Source: Dyella_D sp052115385 (lineage in GTDB: Bacteria; Pseudomonadota; Gammaproteobacteria; Xanthomonadales; Rhodanobacteraceae). Taken from it: a stretch of DNA of 64,000 bases. The notes beneath the pieces were generated by a model. That model was not told the DNA's origin and made no database searches. It saw only the letters and a program-made list of their open reading frames with translations. Positions 1 through 8,047 of the stretch are shown here, one piece after another. Position numbers and translations under genes: made by a program. The first letter of the stretch is position 1, and every line of letters begins with the position of its first letter. The stretch is taken from NCBI RefSeq assembly GCF_052115385.1, contig NZ_JBFRGP010000001.1:558001-622000 (forward strand). The letters are read 5' to 3'.

Positions 1-1364
1 ACCACTTCGACCAGCGGCATCTGCGCCACCGGATTGAAGAAATGCAGGCCCAGGAAACGCTGTGGCGCCTTGAGGCCCTGGCGCAGTTCGTCCAGCGGAA
101 TGCTGGAGGTGTTGGTGGCGAGCAATTCGTCGGCCTGGAACTGCGGCTCGATGGTGGCGTACAGCGCCTTCTTCGCCTCGGCGTTCTCGAAGATCGCCTC
201 GATCGCCAGGCCCGCCGCGGCGACCCCCTTGCCCTCGACGTCGGCGCGCAGGCGGCGCGTGACTTCCTCGACCTTCTCCGGCGTCTTCAGCTTCTTTTCG
301 TACAGCGCGCGCGCACGATCCAGCGCGGGCTGGATGAACTTCATCTCGCGGTCCTGCAGGGTCACCTGGAAACCCTTGAAGGCCGCCCAGGCCGCGATGT
401 CGCCGCCCATCACGCCGGCGCCCACCACGTGCACGTGCTCGATGCCATGTTCGGCGCCGCTGCCCTGGCTCTTCAGGCGTTCCTGCAGCAGGAAGATGCG
501 GATCAGATTGCGCGCGGTGCTGGTCTCGGCCAGCTTGGCCACCGAGCGCGCCTCCAGCTTCAGGCGCTGCTGGATGCTGGAACCGCCGCGCTGCCATACG
601 CCGATCAGCGCGAACGGGGCGGGGTAGTGCTCCTTGCGCACCTTGGCCGCGGTCTGCTTGAGCACCATCGGCGCCAGGATCTTGCGCGCGGGCCAGGTAT
701 TGGTCGCCCACGCCTTCAGGCGCTGGGCGGCGGGGCGCACGTGCGGGCGGCGCAGCAGGGCGCGCGCTTCGGCCAGCAGCTCGGCCGGCGGGGCCAGGCG
801 GTCGACCACGCCCAGCGCCGCCGCGCGCCGGGCCGACAAGGCCTTGCCGGTAAGCATCACCGGCAGCGCGTCGAGCGCGCCGATCAGGCGCGGCAGCCGC
901 GCCGTGCCGCCCCAGCCGGGATGGATGCCGAGCATCACCTCGGGCAGGCCGATGCGGGTCTTTTCGTCGTCGGCGGCGATGCGCTGGCGGCAGGCCAGCA
1001 CCAGTTCGGTGCCGCCGCCCATGCAGGCGCCGTGGATGGCGGCGACCGTGGGGCACGGCAGGCGGGCCAGCGATTCGAACACGCGCTGGCCGTTCTCGAT
1101 GTTCTGCAGCACCGTGCCTTGCCTGGCGTATTCGACGAACTCCTTGATATCCGCGCCGACCGCGAAACCGCCCGGCTTGGCCGAGTGGATCAGCACACCG
1201 GCGGGCTTCTCGATCGACAGGCGCTCCACGATCTGGCCGAGCTCGTCCAGCACCTCGCGCGAAAGCGCGTTGACGCTGCTGTTGGCGCGGTCGAGCGTCA
1301 GGGTGACGATGCCGCTGTCGTCCAGGCTCGTCTTCCAGTGGTTGAAGCGCAATCCTTCGAACAT
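1..1364 (-). CDS. 3-hydroxyacyl-CoA dehydrogenase/enoyl-CoA hydratase, FadB/FadJ type (partial)
   Basis: This is the N-terminal part (about 454 codons) of a bifunctional beta-oxidation protein that continues beyond the window. The first ~190 residues are a crotonase domain with HGACMGGGTELVLAC and the second active-site loop LPEVMLGIHPGWGGTARL. Around residue 315 the NAD-binding hydroxyacyl-CoA dehydrogenase domain starts with HVVGAGVMGGDIA (GxGxxG), and HFFNP near the window edge is a family signature. It should hydrate enoyl-CoA and oxidise 3-hydroxyacyl-CoA in the cytoplasm, with a thiolase as the expected partner outside the window. The chosen ATG gives MFEGLRFNHW and is the only start that keeps the crotonase fold intact; the ribosome site is weak. 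FadB and FadJ cannot be told apart from this half. Confidence 0.9.
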   Translation of the reverse strand, partial: MFEGLRFNHWKTSLDDSGIVTLTLDRANSSVNALSREVLDELGQIVERLSIEKPAGVLIHSAKPGGFAVGADIKEFVEYARQGTVLQNIENGQRVFESLARLPCPTVAAIHGACMGGGTELVLACRQRIAADDEKTRIGLPEVMLGIHPGWGGTARLPRLIGALDALPVMLTGKALSARRAAALGVVDRLAPPAELLAEARALLRRPHVRPAAQRLKAWATNTWPARKILAPMVLKQTAAKVRKEHYPAPFALIGVWQRGGSSIQQRLKLEARSVAKLAETSTARNLIRIFLLQERLKSQGSGAEHGIEHVHVVGAGVMGGDIAAWAAFKGFQVTLQDREMKFIQPALDRARALYEKKLKTPEKVEEVTRRLRADVEGKGVAAAGLAIEAIFENAEAKKALYATIEPQFQADELLATNTSSIPLDELRQGLKAPQRFLGLHFFNPVAQMPLVEV

Positions 1365-1564
1365 GGGTCAGGTCCAGCGTGGAAAGGCTCGAACCATACC
1401 CTGCCGTAGCGTGGATTGCGAGATGGGCCAGGGGGCCACGCAAGTCCATGAAAATCGCGTAAAAGAGTGGCCTGTGCGCTGACGCAAGAAACCCGCCGGC
1501 GAATCCGGGGAGGCTGTTTCGGACGCTAGGCGAAGGCCCACGGACCGCGTAACTTACCTGCCCA

Positions 1565-2059
1565 ATGAACACCTCCATTGCCGCCCCAGCCGTCCAGCCA
1601 GGTGCCGATATCCTCGAGCGCATCCTGGGTGCGCACGGTTGCCTGGTCTCGCTGGAGGACGCCGATGGCGATGCGCTGATCGGGCAGTTCCGCAGCCTGG
1701 TCCGCCGCACCGGCCAGGCGATCTACCTGTGGAGTCCGGAAGAAGGCCTGGGCAACCTGCGCGAGGAGCACGCCGAGAAGGCGCCGCATGCGCGGCTCAG
1801 CCAGGTGCTGCGCTATATCCAGCAGAGCAACCACTTCGGCATCTATCTGTTGCGCCGGCTGCCGTTGCCGCTGGCGGCGCCGGACGTGGCCCTGCTGCGC
1901 CAGCTCGCGCGCACGCCGACCGGTCACGTGCGCCGCGTGGTGCTGCTGGACGCGCCCGAATCGCTGGTCGAAGGACTGAGCGACGTGATCGTGCGGCTGA
2001 GCTGCCAGGTCAAGCCCGCGCACCGGCCGCGCCTGCGCGACGGCCGGTGGCTGCTTTGA
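1565..2059 (+). CDS. Conserved hypothetical protein upstream of a c-di-GMP protein
   Basis: A 164-residue soluble protein that I do not recognise. It has no signal peptide or membrane segment. It is mixed alpha/beta, starting MNTSIAAPAVQPGADILERI, with an acidic middle (WSPEEGLGNLREEHAEKAP) and a basic C-terminus ending RPRLRDGRWLL. Its stop lies 8 bases before the ATG of the GGDEF/EAL gene, or overlaps it if a TTG start is used there, so the two are almost certainly co-transcribed. By context it could be a regulator or adaptor of the c-di-GMP protein. No Shine-Dalgarno is evident before the ATG. Confidence 0.7.
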   Translation: MNTSIAAPAVQPGADILERILGAHGCLVSLEDADGDALIGQFRSLVRRTGQAIYLWSPEEGLGNLREEHAEKAPHARLSQVLRYIQQSNHFGIYLLRRLPLPLAAPDVALLRQLARTPTGHVRRVVLLDAPESLVEGLSDVIVRLSCQVKPAHRPRLRDGRWLL

Positions 2060-2067
2060 ACGCGGCC

Positions 2068-4629
2068 ATGTCCGCCGCCGGCGGCATCATGGTGGTCGCC
2101 GCGCAGCGCGAGCTGCGCCGTGCGGTGTTCGACGCGCTCGACCGCGACGGGCACCTCGCCGTGCATTCCGCGCGCGACCCCACCCACGCCGGCATCCTGC
2201 TCGAAGGCCGTCCCAAGCTGGCCCTGGTGGTGATGGTGCTGGAGGGCGATGCGCGCGACGCGCTGACCTCGGTGGAACAGCTGCGGCGCCTGCCGGCCTG
2301 CGCCGAGGCGCCCGTAATCGTGGTGCTGACCGAAGGCGCGGCGATCAAGCCGGCCCAGCTGCCCGCCGGTGTCTCGGACTGGCTGTATGCCACCCAGATC
2401 GACAGCGAGCTGATCGCGCGCTGGCAGCGCCTGCAGCGCACCGGCGCGATCCTGCCGGTGTCCGCGCAGAACGGCGCGGCGCATGTCGGCGGCGACTACC
2501 GCTTCGCTTTCGACGAGGTGGACAGCGAGTGGCTGATCGTCGATGCCGAGCGCGGCCGCCTGCTCGAACTCAGTCCGGCGCTGCTGCGGCGCAGCGGCCT
2601 GCCTGGCGATCGCCTGATCGGTCAGCCACTGGCCGAACTGCTGGAATTCCAGGGTCTCGCGCCCGAACAGGCGCTGGCCGACGATTCGCGCCGCTGGCAT
2701 CCCTGCCGGCGGCGTTCGCGCCAGGGCCATGACAGCGGCGAAGCCAGCGCGCGGCAGATCCGCCACGCCGGCCGCGACGCCGTGGCCTTCGTGTTCCGCA
2801 GCGACCGCGCCGGCGCGCGTGCCGAAGTGGCGCTGGCCCTGCTGGCGCGCCTGTTCGCCAGCAGCAGCGCCGACGACAGCATCGCCACCGCGGCGCAGAT
2901 GCTGTTCGAGGACATGGGGCTGGACTATCTGGCGATCTGGTCGGCGCGCCCGGAAGAGGGCGGTGCACCGCTGCAGCTGGCGCAGTGCTGGAGCGGCGAG
3001 GACCAGCTGTGGCCCAGCCCGCAGCTGCAGAGTTCGCTGCGGCTGGTGCTGTCCGGGCAGGCGATGCTGCACCCGGGCGGCGCGCGCCGCCTGGCCGCGA
3101 TGGACCCATTGCTGGAACAGCTGGACCTGAGCGGCTTCGCCGGCCTGCCGCTGCTGGACGAACGCCACAGCGTGCTGGGCGCGCTGCTCGCCGGCACGCG
3201 CCAGCCGTTCGGCGAGCTGGCCATCGTCGAGCCGGTGCTGCGCTGCGCGGCGGCGCGTTTCGCGCATGCGCTGGAGCTGCGCCGCACGCGCGAACAGGGC
3301 CGCGCCGAGGGCCTGCTCGACGCGCTCACCGGCCTGCCCAACCGGCTGCTGTTCAACGACCGCCTGGACACCATCATCCGCGAGGCCAACCGCACCGGCG
3401 AATGCTTCGCCATGCTGTTCGTCGACCTGGACCGCTTCAAGACCATCAACGACACCCTGGGCCACGCCGTCGGCGACCAGGTGCTGATCACCACCACCCA
3501 GCGGCTGCGCACCAGCGTGCGCGCCTCGGACACGGTGGCGCGCTACGCCGGCGACGAGTTCGTGGTGATCCTGCGCCACATCGTCAAGAGCGAGGACGTG
3601 CTGCGCGTCGCCGAGAAGATCGTGCAGGTGATGGAAGCGCCGTTCCGCATCGACGACGGCACCGAGCTGCAGGTCACCGCCTCGATCGGCGTCAGCTTCT
3701 TCCCCGACGATGCGCCGGATGCGGAAACCCTGCTCAAGCACGCCGACGAGGCGATGTACGCGGCCAAGAGCCTGGGCCGCAACAACTACCAGATCTACGA
3801 AATCAGCGCCGAGCAGGCGCAGCAGCAGAACATGGCGCTGAAGTCCGGCCTGCGCCACGCCGAGCACAACGGCGAGCTGCGCGTGTTCTACCAGCCGCAG
3901 GTGGACGCGGCCAGCGAGGACATCGTCGGCATGGAAGCGCTGGTGCGCTGGGAGCATCCGGAGCTGGGCTTCATCGGCCCCGGCTTCTTCATTCCGCTGG
4001 CCGAGGAAACCGGCCTGATCGTATCGATCGGCGAATGGGTGCTGCGCACCGCCTGCAAGCAGGCGCAGGAATGGGAGCGCAAGTTCGGCCTGCGGCTGCG
4101 CCTGGGCGTGAACCTGTCGGCGGTGCAGCTGATGCAGCCGAACCTGCTCGACATCGTGACTTCCGCGCTGCAGGACAGTGGCCTGGACCCGGGCCTGCTG
4201 GAAATGGAAGTGACCGAGAGCATCAGCATCAAGGCCGCCCCGAACCTGGTGGACAACCTGCACGGCCTGCACCGGCTGGGCTGCCGCATCGCCATCGACG
4301 ACTTCGGCACCGGCGCCGCCTCGCTGGACTACCTGCGCAAGCTGCCGGCCGACCGCATCAAGATCGACCAGAGCTTCGTGCGCAATATCGGGGTGGACCC
4401 GGACGACGAGGCGATCGTGCGCGCCACCATCGAAATGGCCCATCGCCTCAAGCGCGGCGTGGTCGCCGAGGGCGTGGAGATCGAGCAGCACCTGCATTTC
4501 CTGCGCGCCAACCGCTGCGACGAACTGCAGGGCTATCTGTTCTGCCGCCCGCTGCCGCCCCCGGCCTTCGAGAAGCTGCTGCACGAGCGCCAGCGCCTGC
4601 TGGCCACGGCGGATGCCGTCGAGGAGTGA
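2068..4629 (+). CDS. c-di-GMP signalling protein: degenerate receiver-PAS-GAF-GGDEF-EAL
   Basis: A protein of about 853 residues. Residues ~8-125 look like a response-regulator receiver that has lost the acidic pocket and phospho-aspartate (LALVVMVLEGD where a LLD-type motif is expected). A PAS-like stretch follows (~150-200), then a GAF-like region (~250-405). The GGDEF domain has AGDEF near residue 493, a substitution often tolerated in active cyclases. The EAL domain looks catalytically complete: EALVRW, LGVNLSA, EVTES, DDFGTG, KIDQSFV, VVAEGVE and ELQGY. It is cytoplasmic with no membrane segment, and the layout recalls Xanthomonas FimX, a type IV pilus regulator; FimX itself is degenerate in both domains, unlike this one. 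ATG at 2068 was chosen; TTG at 2056 would give a 4-base overlap with the upstream gene. Confidence 0.9.
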   Translation: MSAAGGIMVVAAQRELRRAVFDALDRDGHLAVHSARDPTHAGILLEGRPKLALVVMVLEGDARDALTSVEQLRRLPACAEAPVIVVLTEGAAIKPAQLPAGVSDWLYATQIDSELIARWQRLQRTGAILPVSAQNGAAHVGGDYRFAFDEVDSEWLIVDAERGRLLELSPALLRRSGLPGDRLIGQPLAELLEFQGLAPEQALADDSRRWHPCRRRSRQGHDSGEASARQIRHAGRDAVAFVFRSDRAGARAEVALALLARLFASSSADDSIATAAQMLFEDMGLDYLAIWSARPEEGGAPLQLAQCWSGEDQLWPSPQLQSSLRLVLSGQAMLHPGGARRLAAMDPLLEQLDLSGFAGLPLLDERHSVLGALLAGTRQPFGELAIVEPVLRCAAARFAHALELRRTREQGRAEGLLDALTGLPNRLLFNDRLDTIIREANRTGECFAMLFVDLDRFKTINDTLGHAVGDQVLITTTQRLRTSVRASDTVARYAGDEFVVILRHIVKSEDVLRVAEKIVQVMEAPFRIDDGTELQVTASIGVSFFPDDAPDAETLLKHADEAMYAAKSLGRNNYQIYEISAEQAQQQNMALKSGLRHAEHNGELRVFYQPQVDAASEDIVGMEALVRWEHPELGFIGPGFFIPLAEETGLIVSIGEWVLRTACKQAQEWERKFGLRLRLGVNLSAVQLMQPNLLDIVTSALQDSGLDPGLLEMEVTESISIKAAPNLVDNLHGLHRLGCRIAIDDFGTGAASLDYLRKLPADRIKIDQSFVRNIGVDPDDEAIVRATIEMAHRLKRGVVAEGVEIEQHLHFLRANRCDELQGYLFCRPLPPPAFEKLLHERQRLLATADAVEE

Positions 4630-4808
4630 GCGGGTTGCCGCTTGCCTGCTTACGGCCCGGCCCTATATCGGGAGTTGGATCCTGGGAGCAGGGGAAGTCG
4701 GCCGCCGGGACGCTTGCCACGTTCGGTACGATGGCCCCGCAGCCGGTCAATGCCATCCTGCACTGGGCGCGGCGCGGACGCAGCGACAAGCTGCGCGACG
4801 GTACGGCT

Positions 4809-4836
4809 GAACTCGGCGGCTTGGTTCTTGTCCTAA
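4809..4836 (+). promoter_or_regulatory. Candidate sigma-E promoter of rpoE
   Basis: TGAACTC is followed by 16 bases and TCCTAA, close to the group IV sigma pattern GAACTT-N16-TCTRA. It lies about 65 bases upstream of the rpoE ATG, as expected for autoregulation. The match was made by eye and imperfect matches can arise by chance. Nothing else was recognised between 4630 and 4808. Confidence 0.45.
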
Positions 4837-4901
4837 CGGACCATCCCGAGCTCGCGGAATCCCTCCAAGCAGGTGGCGGTAGTCAGAAGGAGACGGCCCG
4901 G

Positions 4902-5495
4902 ATGGGCGAAAACGAACTGGACAGCGCCCTGGTCGAGCGAGTCCAAAAAGGGGACAAGCGGGCATTCGACGTGCTGGTGCGCAAGTATCAGCACAAGGTC
5001 ATCGCGCTGATTTCCCGCTATGTGAACAACTACGCCGAGTGCGAGGACGTGGCCCAGGAGGCGTTCGTGCGCGCCTGGCGCGCGATCGGCTCGTTCCGCG
5101 GCGAAAGCGCTTTCTATACCTGGATGTACAAGATCGCCGTGAATACGGCGAAAAACCACCTGGTGGCGCTGGGGCGGCGTCCGCCCGCCGACGATATCTC
5201 GGTGGACGACGCGGTCTTCGTGCCCGGTTCCGACCGCATGCAGGAAACCGCTACGCCCGAGCGCGAACTCCTGCGCCAGGAAATTGAACAAACGGTTTTT
5301 TCCACTGTCCAAGCGCTGCCCGAGGAGCTGCGAACCGCAATCACGCTGCGCGAGGTGGACGGTTTGAGCTACGAAGAAATCGCCGCAACGATGGGCTGCC
5401 CGATCGGTACGGTGCGTTCGCGCATCTTCCGGGCACGCGAAGCGATCGACGAAAAACTGCGGCCCCTGTTGTCGGACCGTGAGGACGAGAAATGA
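4902..5495 (+). CDS. rpoE: RNA polymerase sigma-E factor
   Basis: A 197-residue ECF sigma factor of usual length. Region 2 covers FDVLVRKYQHKVIALISRYV, then CEDVAQEAFVRAWRAIGSFR and FYTWMYKIAVNTAKNHL. Region 4 carries the helix-turn-helix LSYEEIAATMGCPIGTVRSR. It directs transcription of envelope stress genes when released from RseA. The start MGENELDSALVERVQKGDK follows a strong AGAAGGAGA ribosome site. The same frame stays open far upstream, but that extension only shadows the GGDEF gene. Its stop overlaps the rseA ATG (ATGA), and mucD follows, which fixes its identity as the RpoE/AlgU type. Confidence 0.97.
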   Translation: MGENELDSALVERVQKGDKRAFDVLVRKYQHKVIALISRYVNNYAECEDVAQEAFVRAWRAIGSFRGESAFYTWMYKIAVNTAKNHLVALGRRPPADDISVDDAVFVPGSDRMQETATPERELLRQEIEQTVFSTVQALPEELRTAITLREVDGLSYEEIAATMGCPIGTVRSRIFRAREAIDEKLRPLLSDREDEK

Positions 5496-6196
5496 CTGAC
5501 ACTCATCGCGAAGATCCCTCCAAAGACATGCTGTCCGCCGGCATCGACGGCGAGCTGACCCAGGAGGAACTGCGCTTCCTGTTGCGCCGGCTCGACCACG
5601 ACGCTGCCCTGCAGCAGGCGTGGTCGCGCTACCACGTGGCGCGCGACGGCCTGCGCCACCAGTTGCCACCGCTCGCTTCGGCCGGTTTCTCGGCTCGCGT
5701 GATGCTGGCGATCGAGCAGGAAGCCGTCGCCGTCGGCAGCGGCCGGCGCCGCCACTGGCTGCGCTGGTCCGCAGGCGGCGCGATCGCCGCGTCGGTCGCC
5801 GTGGCCGCCCTGATGGTGACCCAGCCGGTCGGCCCCGGCAGCGACAACGCGACGCCGCGCGTCGCCACCGCCGGTGGCCAGCATGCACCGGTCGTCCCGG
5901 TCGCCGGCACCGCGGCCACCGCCCGCGTGGACGTGCCGGCCGCCGCGCCGGAATGGCTCAACAACTACGCCGGCCTGCCTTCGGCGCTGACCCAGCAGGC
6001 CTCGGCCACGGTCGGCGGCGACGAGGGCGCCACCTTCCTGTATTCGCGCAACCGCCAGAACCCCTACCTGCTGGATCGCTACCGCGCGATCAACAACGGC
6101 GATGGCAGCTACCTGCTGCTCGCCCCGCAGACGCAGCGGGTGCCCCAGGCGGCGCAGGCGCAGGAAGCGCCGGCGCAGGAGCCGCTGGCTCAATAA
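5492..6196 (+). CDS. rseA: Anti-sigma-E factor RseA
   Basis: A 234-residue single-pass inner-membrane protein. The N-terminus (DMLSAGIDGELTQEELRFLL, then QQAWSRYHVARDGLR) is the RseA sigma-binding domain. One membrane segment lies at about residues 91-110 (GAIAASVAVAALM), followed by an alanine- and proline-rich periplasmic tail. It should hold RpoE at the membrane until regulated proteolysis. Translational coupling through the 4-base overlap is typical of the pair. No RseB gene follows; the next gene is the protease, so sensing may depend on DegS/RseP elsewhere. Confidence 0.93.
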   Translation: MTDTHREDPSKDMLSAGIDGELTQEELRFLLRRLDHDAALQQAWSRYHVARDGLRHQLPPLASAGFSARVMLAIEQEAVAVGSGRRRHWLRWSAGGAIAASVAVAALMVTQPVGPGSDNATPRVATAGGQHAPVVPVAGTAATARVDVPAAAPEWLNNYAGLPSALTQQASATVGGDEGATFLYSRNRQNPYLLDRYRAINNGDGSYLLLAPQTQRVPQAAQAQEAPAQEPLAQ

Positions 6197-6260
6197 CCGC
6201 GGCGGCGCGTGCATGTCCGCCCCGGTTCCGTTTCGTCGTGTCTCCCATGCAGTGATGTCC

Positions 6261-6282
6261 GTCCGGCCCCCAGGGGCCGGAC
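6261..6282 (+). terminator. GC-rich hairpin between rseA and mucD
   Basis: GTCCGGCCCC and GGGGCCGGAC form a perfect 10-bp inverted repeat separated by two bases, with no T-run after it. It may partly terminate or stabilise the rpoE-rseA message. The rest of this 160-base gap shows no clear promoter. Confidence 0.35.
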
Positions 6283-6356
6283 GTTGTATGAGTGTGCCTC
6301 GCGTGCGGGCGAAGCTGTTTCGAACCTGGTTCCCACATCTTGGAAAGGAGCAAGTC

Positions 6357-7877
6357 ATGAGTCGAACGATCCTGCGTAGCGCGCTGTACAGCGCACTGGT
6401 CTCGCTTGCCGTGGCGAGCGCAGCGCAGGCCGAGACGGCGGACACGAAGACCAGCGCCGCGCCGACCAATGCCGCGCCGGCCATGGCCGGCCTGCCGGAC
6501 TTCACCGGTATCGTGCAGAAGAACGCCCCGGCCGTGGTCCACGTCGAAGCCAAGTACAACGGCAAGAGCGCGCGCAAGGCGTCGCCGCAGGCACGCGGAC
6601 GCGGCGCGATGCCGCCGGACGATCCGCAGTTGGACATGTTCCGCCGCTTCTTCGGCATGCCGATGGTGCCGTCGCCGGAAGAACAGCAGCACACCTCGCT
6701 CGGCTCGGGCTTCATCATTTCCGGCGACGGCTACATCCTCACCAACACGCATGTGGTGGACGACGCCGACCAGGTCACCGTGCGCCTGCAGGACCGCCGC
6801 ACGCTCACCGCCAAGGTGATCGGCAGCGACCCGCAGTACGACATCGCCCTGCTCAAGGTCGATGCCGGCGGCAGCCTGCCGGCGGTGAGCGTCGGCGATT
6901 CGCGCAGCCTCAAAGCCGGCCAATGGGTGCTGGCGATCGGTTCGCCGTTCGGCTTCGACTACACCGTGACCCAGGGCATCGTCAGCGCCGTCGGCCGCAA
7001 CCTGGGCAGCCAGGACCAGCCCTACACCTCATTCATCCAGACCGACGTGCCGATCAACCGAGGCAACTCCGGCGGCCCGCTGTTCGACCTGCAGGGGCGG
7101 GTGGTCGGCGTGAATTCGCAGATCTATTCCAGCACCGGCGGCTACCAGGGCGTGGCGTTCTCGATCCCGATCGACGTGGCCATGAATGTGGTCAAGCAGA
7201 TCAAGGAAAAGGGCTATGTCACCCGCGGCCAGCTCGGCGTGATGATGCAGCCGATCACCGACGACATCGCCAAGGCGCTCAAGCTCGGCAGCAATTCCGG
7301 TGCCGCGGTGACCCAGGTCAATCCGGGCAGCGGCGCGGAGAAGGCGGGCCTCAAGCCCGGCGACATCATCGTCGGCTACAACGGCCAGCCGATCACCCAG
7401 GCCGCCGACCTGCCGCCGCTAGTCGGCATGACTGCCCCGGGCAGCAAGGCCACCGTCAGCATCCTGCGCGACGGCAAGCAGCAGGAGGTGCCGGTCACCG
7501 TCGGCGAGATGAAGCGCGACGGCAAGGCCGCGCTGGCTGCGGCCGGCGGCAAGAGCGCACCGGCGGCGAGCGGCGGTTCGACCGCGCTGGGCCTGGCGGT
7601 GGAAGACCTGGATGGCGATACCCGCCAGCAGCTCGGCCTGAAGGCGGGCGAGGGCGTGCTGATCGGCGACGTCACCGGCCCGGTGGCGACGCGGGCCGGC
7701 CTGCAGCCGGGCGACGTGATCCTGATGGTCAACCAGCACCGCGTCGGCAACGCCGCCGCATTCCGCGAGGCGACCAAGGAGCTCAAGCCCGGGGATACCG
7801 CCCTGCTGCTGGTGCGCCACGGCGACCAGAGCGGCTTCGTCGGCCTGACCCTGCCCAAGGCGGGCGCGGACGAGTGA
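6357..7877 (+). CDS. mucD: Periplasmic serine protease of the DegP/HtrA (MucD) family
   Basis: A 506-residue protease with a Sec signal peptide (MSRTILRSALYSALVSLAVA, cleavage near AQA). The trypsin-like catalytic triad is complete: His in TNTHVVDDAD (~132), Asp in YDIALLKVD (~163) and Ser in NRGNSGGPLFD (~238). Two PDZ domains follow (GAAVTQVNPGSGAEKAGLKP and VLIGDVTGPVATRAGLQPGD). It degrades misfolded envelope proteins and, in pseudomonads, feeds back on the sigma-E circuit. The start follows GGAAAGGAG. The position right after rpoE-rseA is the classical MucD location. Confidence 0.95.
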   Translation: MSRTILRSALYSALVSLAVASAAQAETADTKTSAAPTNAAPAMAGLPDFTGIVQKNAPAVVHVEAKYNGKSARKASPQARGRGAMPPDDPQLDMFRRFFGMPMVPSPEEQQHTSLGSGFIISGDGYILTNTHVVDDADQVTVRLQDRRTLTAKVIGSDPQYDIALLKVDAGGSLPAVSVGDSRSLKAGQWVLAIGSPFGFDYTVTQGIVSAVGRNLGSQDQPYTSFIQTDVPINRGNSGGPLFDLQGRVVGVNSQIYSSTGGYQGVAFSIPIDVAMNVVKQIKEKGYVTRGQLGVMMQPITDDIAKALKLGSNSGAAVTQVNPGSGAEKAGLKPGDIIVGYNGQPITQAADLPPLVGMTAPGSKATVSILRDGKQQEVPVTVGEMKRDGKAALAAAGGKSAPAASGGSTALGLAVEDLDGDTRQQLGLKAGEGVLIGDVTGPVATRAGLQPGDVILMVNQHRVGNAAAFREATKELKPGDTALLLVRHGDQSGFVGLTLPKAGADE

Positions 7878-7900
7878 TCTCCTGAGCGGTGATACCGAGG

Positions 7901-7926
7901 GCGGGGCGGCCTGCGGGCCGCCCCGC
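7901..7926 (+). terminator. Strong GC hairpin after mucD
   Basis: GCGGGGCGGCC and GGCCGCCCCGC form a perfect 11-bp stem with a TGCG loop, 23 bases after the mucD stop. There is no T-tract, so it may act as an RNA-stabilising 3' end or a weak terminator that separates the stress genes from lepA. Confidence 0.5.
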
Positions 7927-7963
7927 TGCGTTCAGGCCCCGGGCGCGGCCGATGGGCTTTCCA

Positions 7964-7972
7964 TGCGATAAT
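7964..7972 (+). promoter_or_regulatory. Possible extended -10 promoter for lepA-lepB
   Basis: TGCGATAAT matches the TGnTATAAT extended -10 at most positions and lies about 76 bases before the lepA ATG, just downstream of the mucD hairpin. No convincing -35 box was found, so this is tentative. Confidence 0.35.
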
Positions 7973-8047
7973 GCCGGGTTCGTATCGCCATCCCGGGGAT
8001 ACGCTGCCTGTGCTCCGCGCAGGCGGTGACTGCTGCCAGCGTGTTCC

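Noticed and set aside
42..1409. Long plus-strand open frames opposite the FadB-like gene
   Set aside because: Arg/Ala/Gln-rich shadow translation of a GC-rich coding strand; the minus-strand frame has clear crotonase and dehydrogenase motifs.
2985..4901. 600-codon upstream extension of the rpoE frame
   Set aside because: It runs out of frame through the GGDEF/EAL gene with biased composition; the strong ribosome site at 4884-4892 and family length fix the start at 4902.
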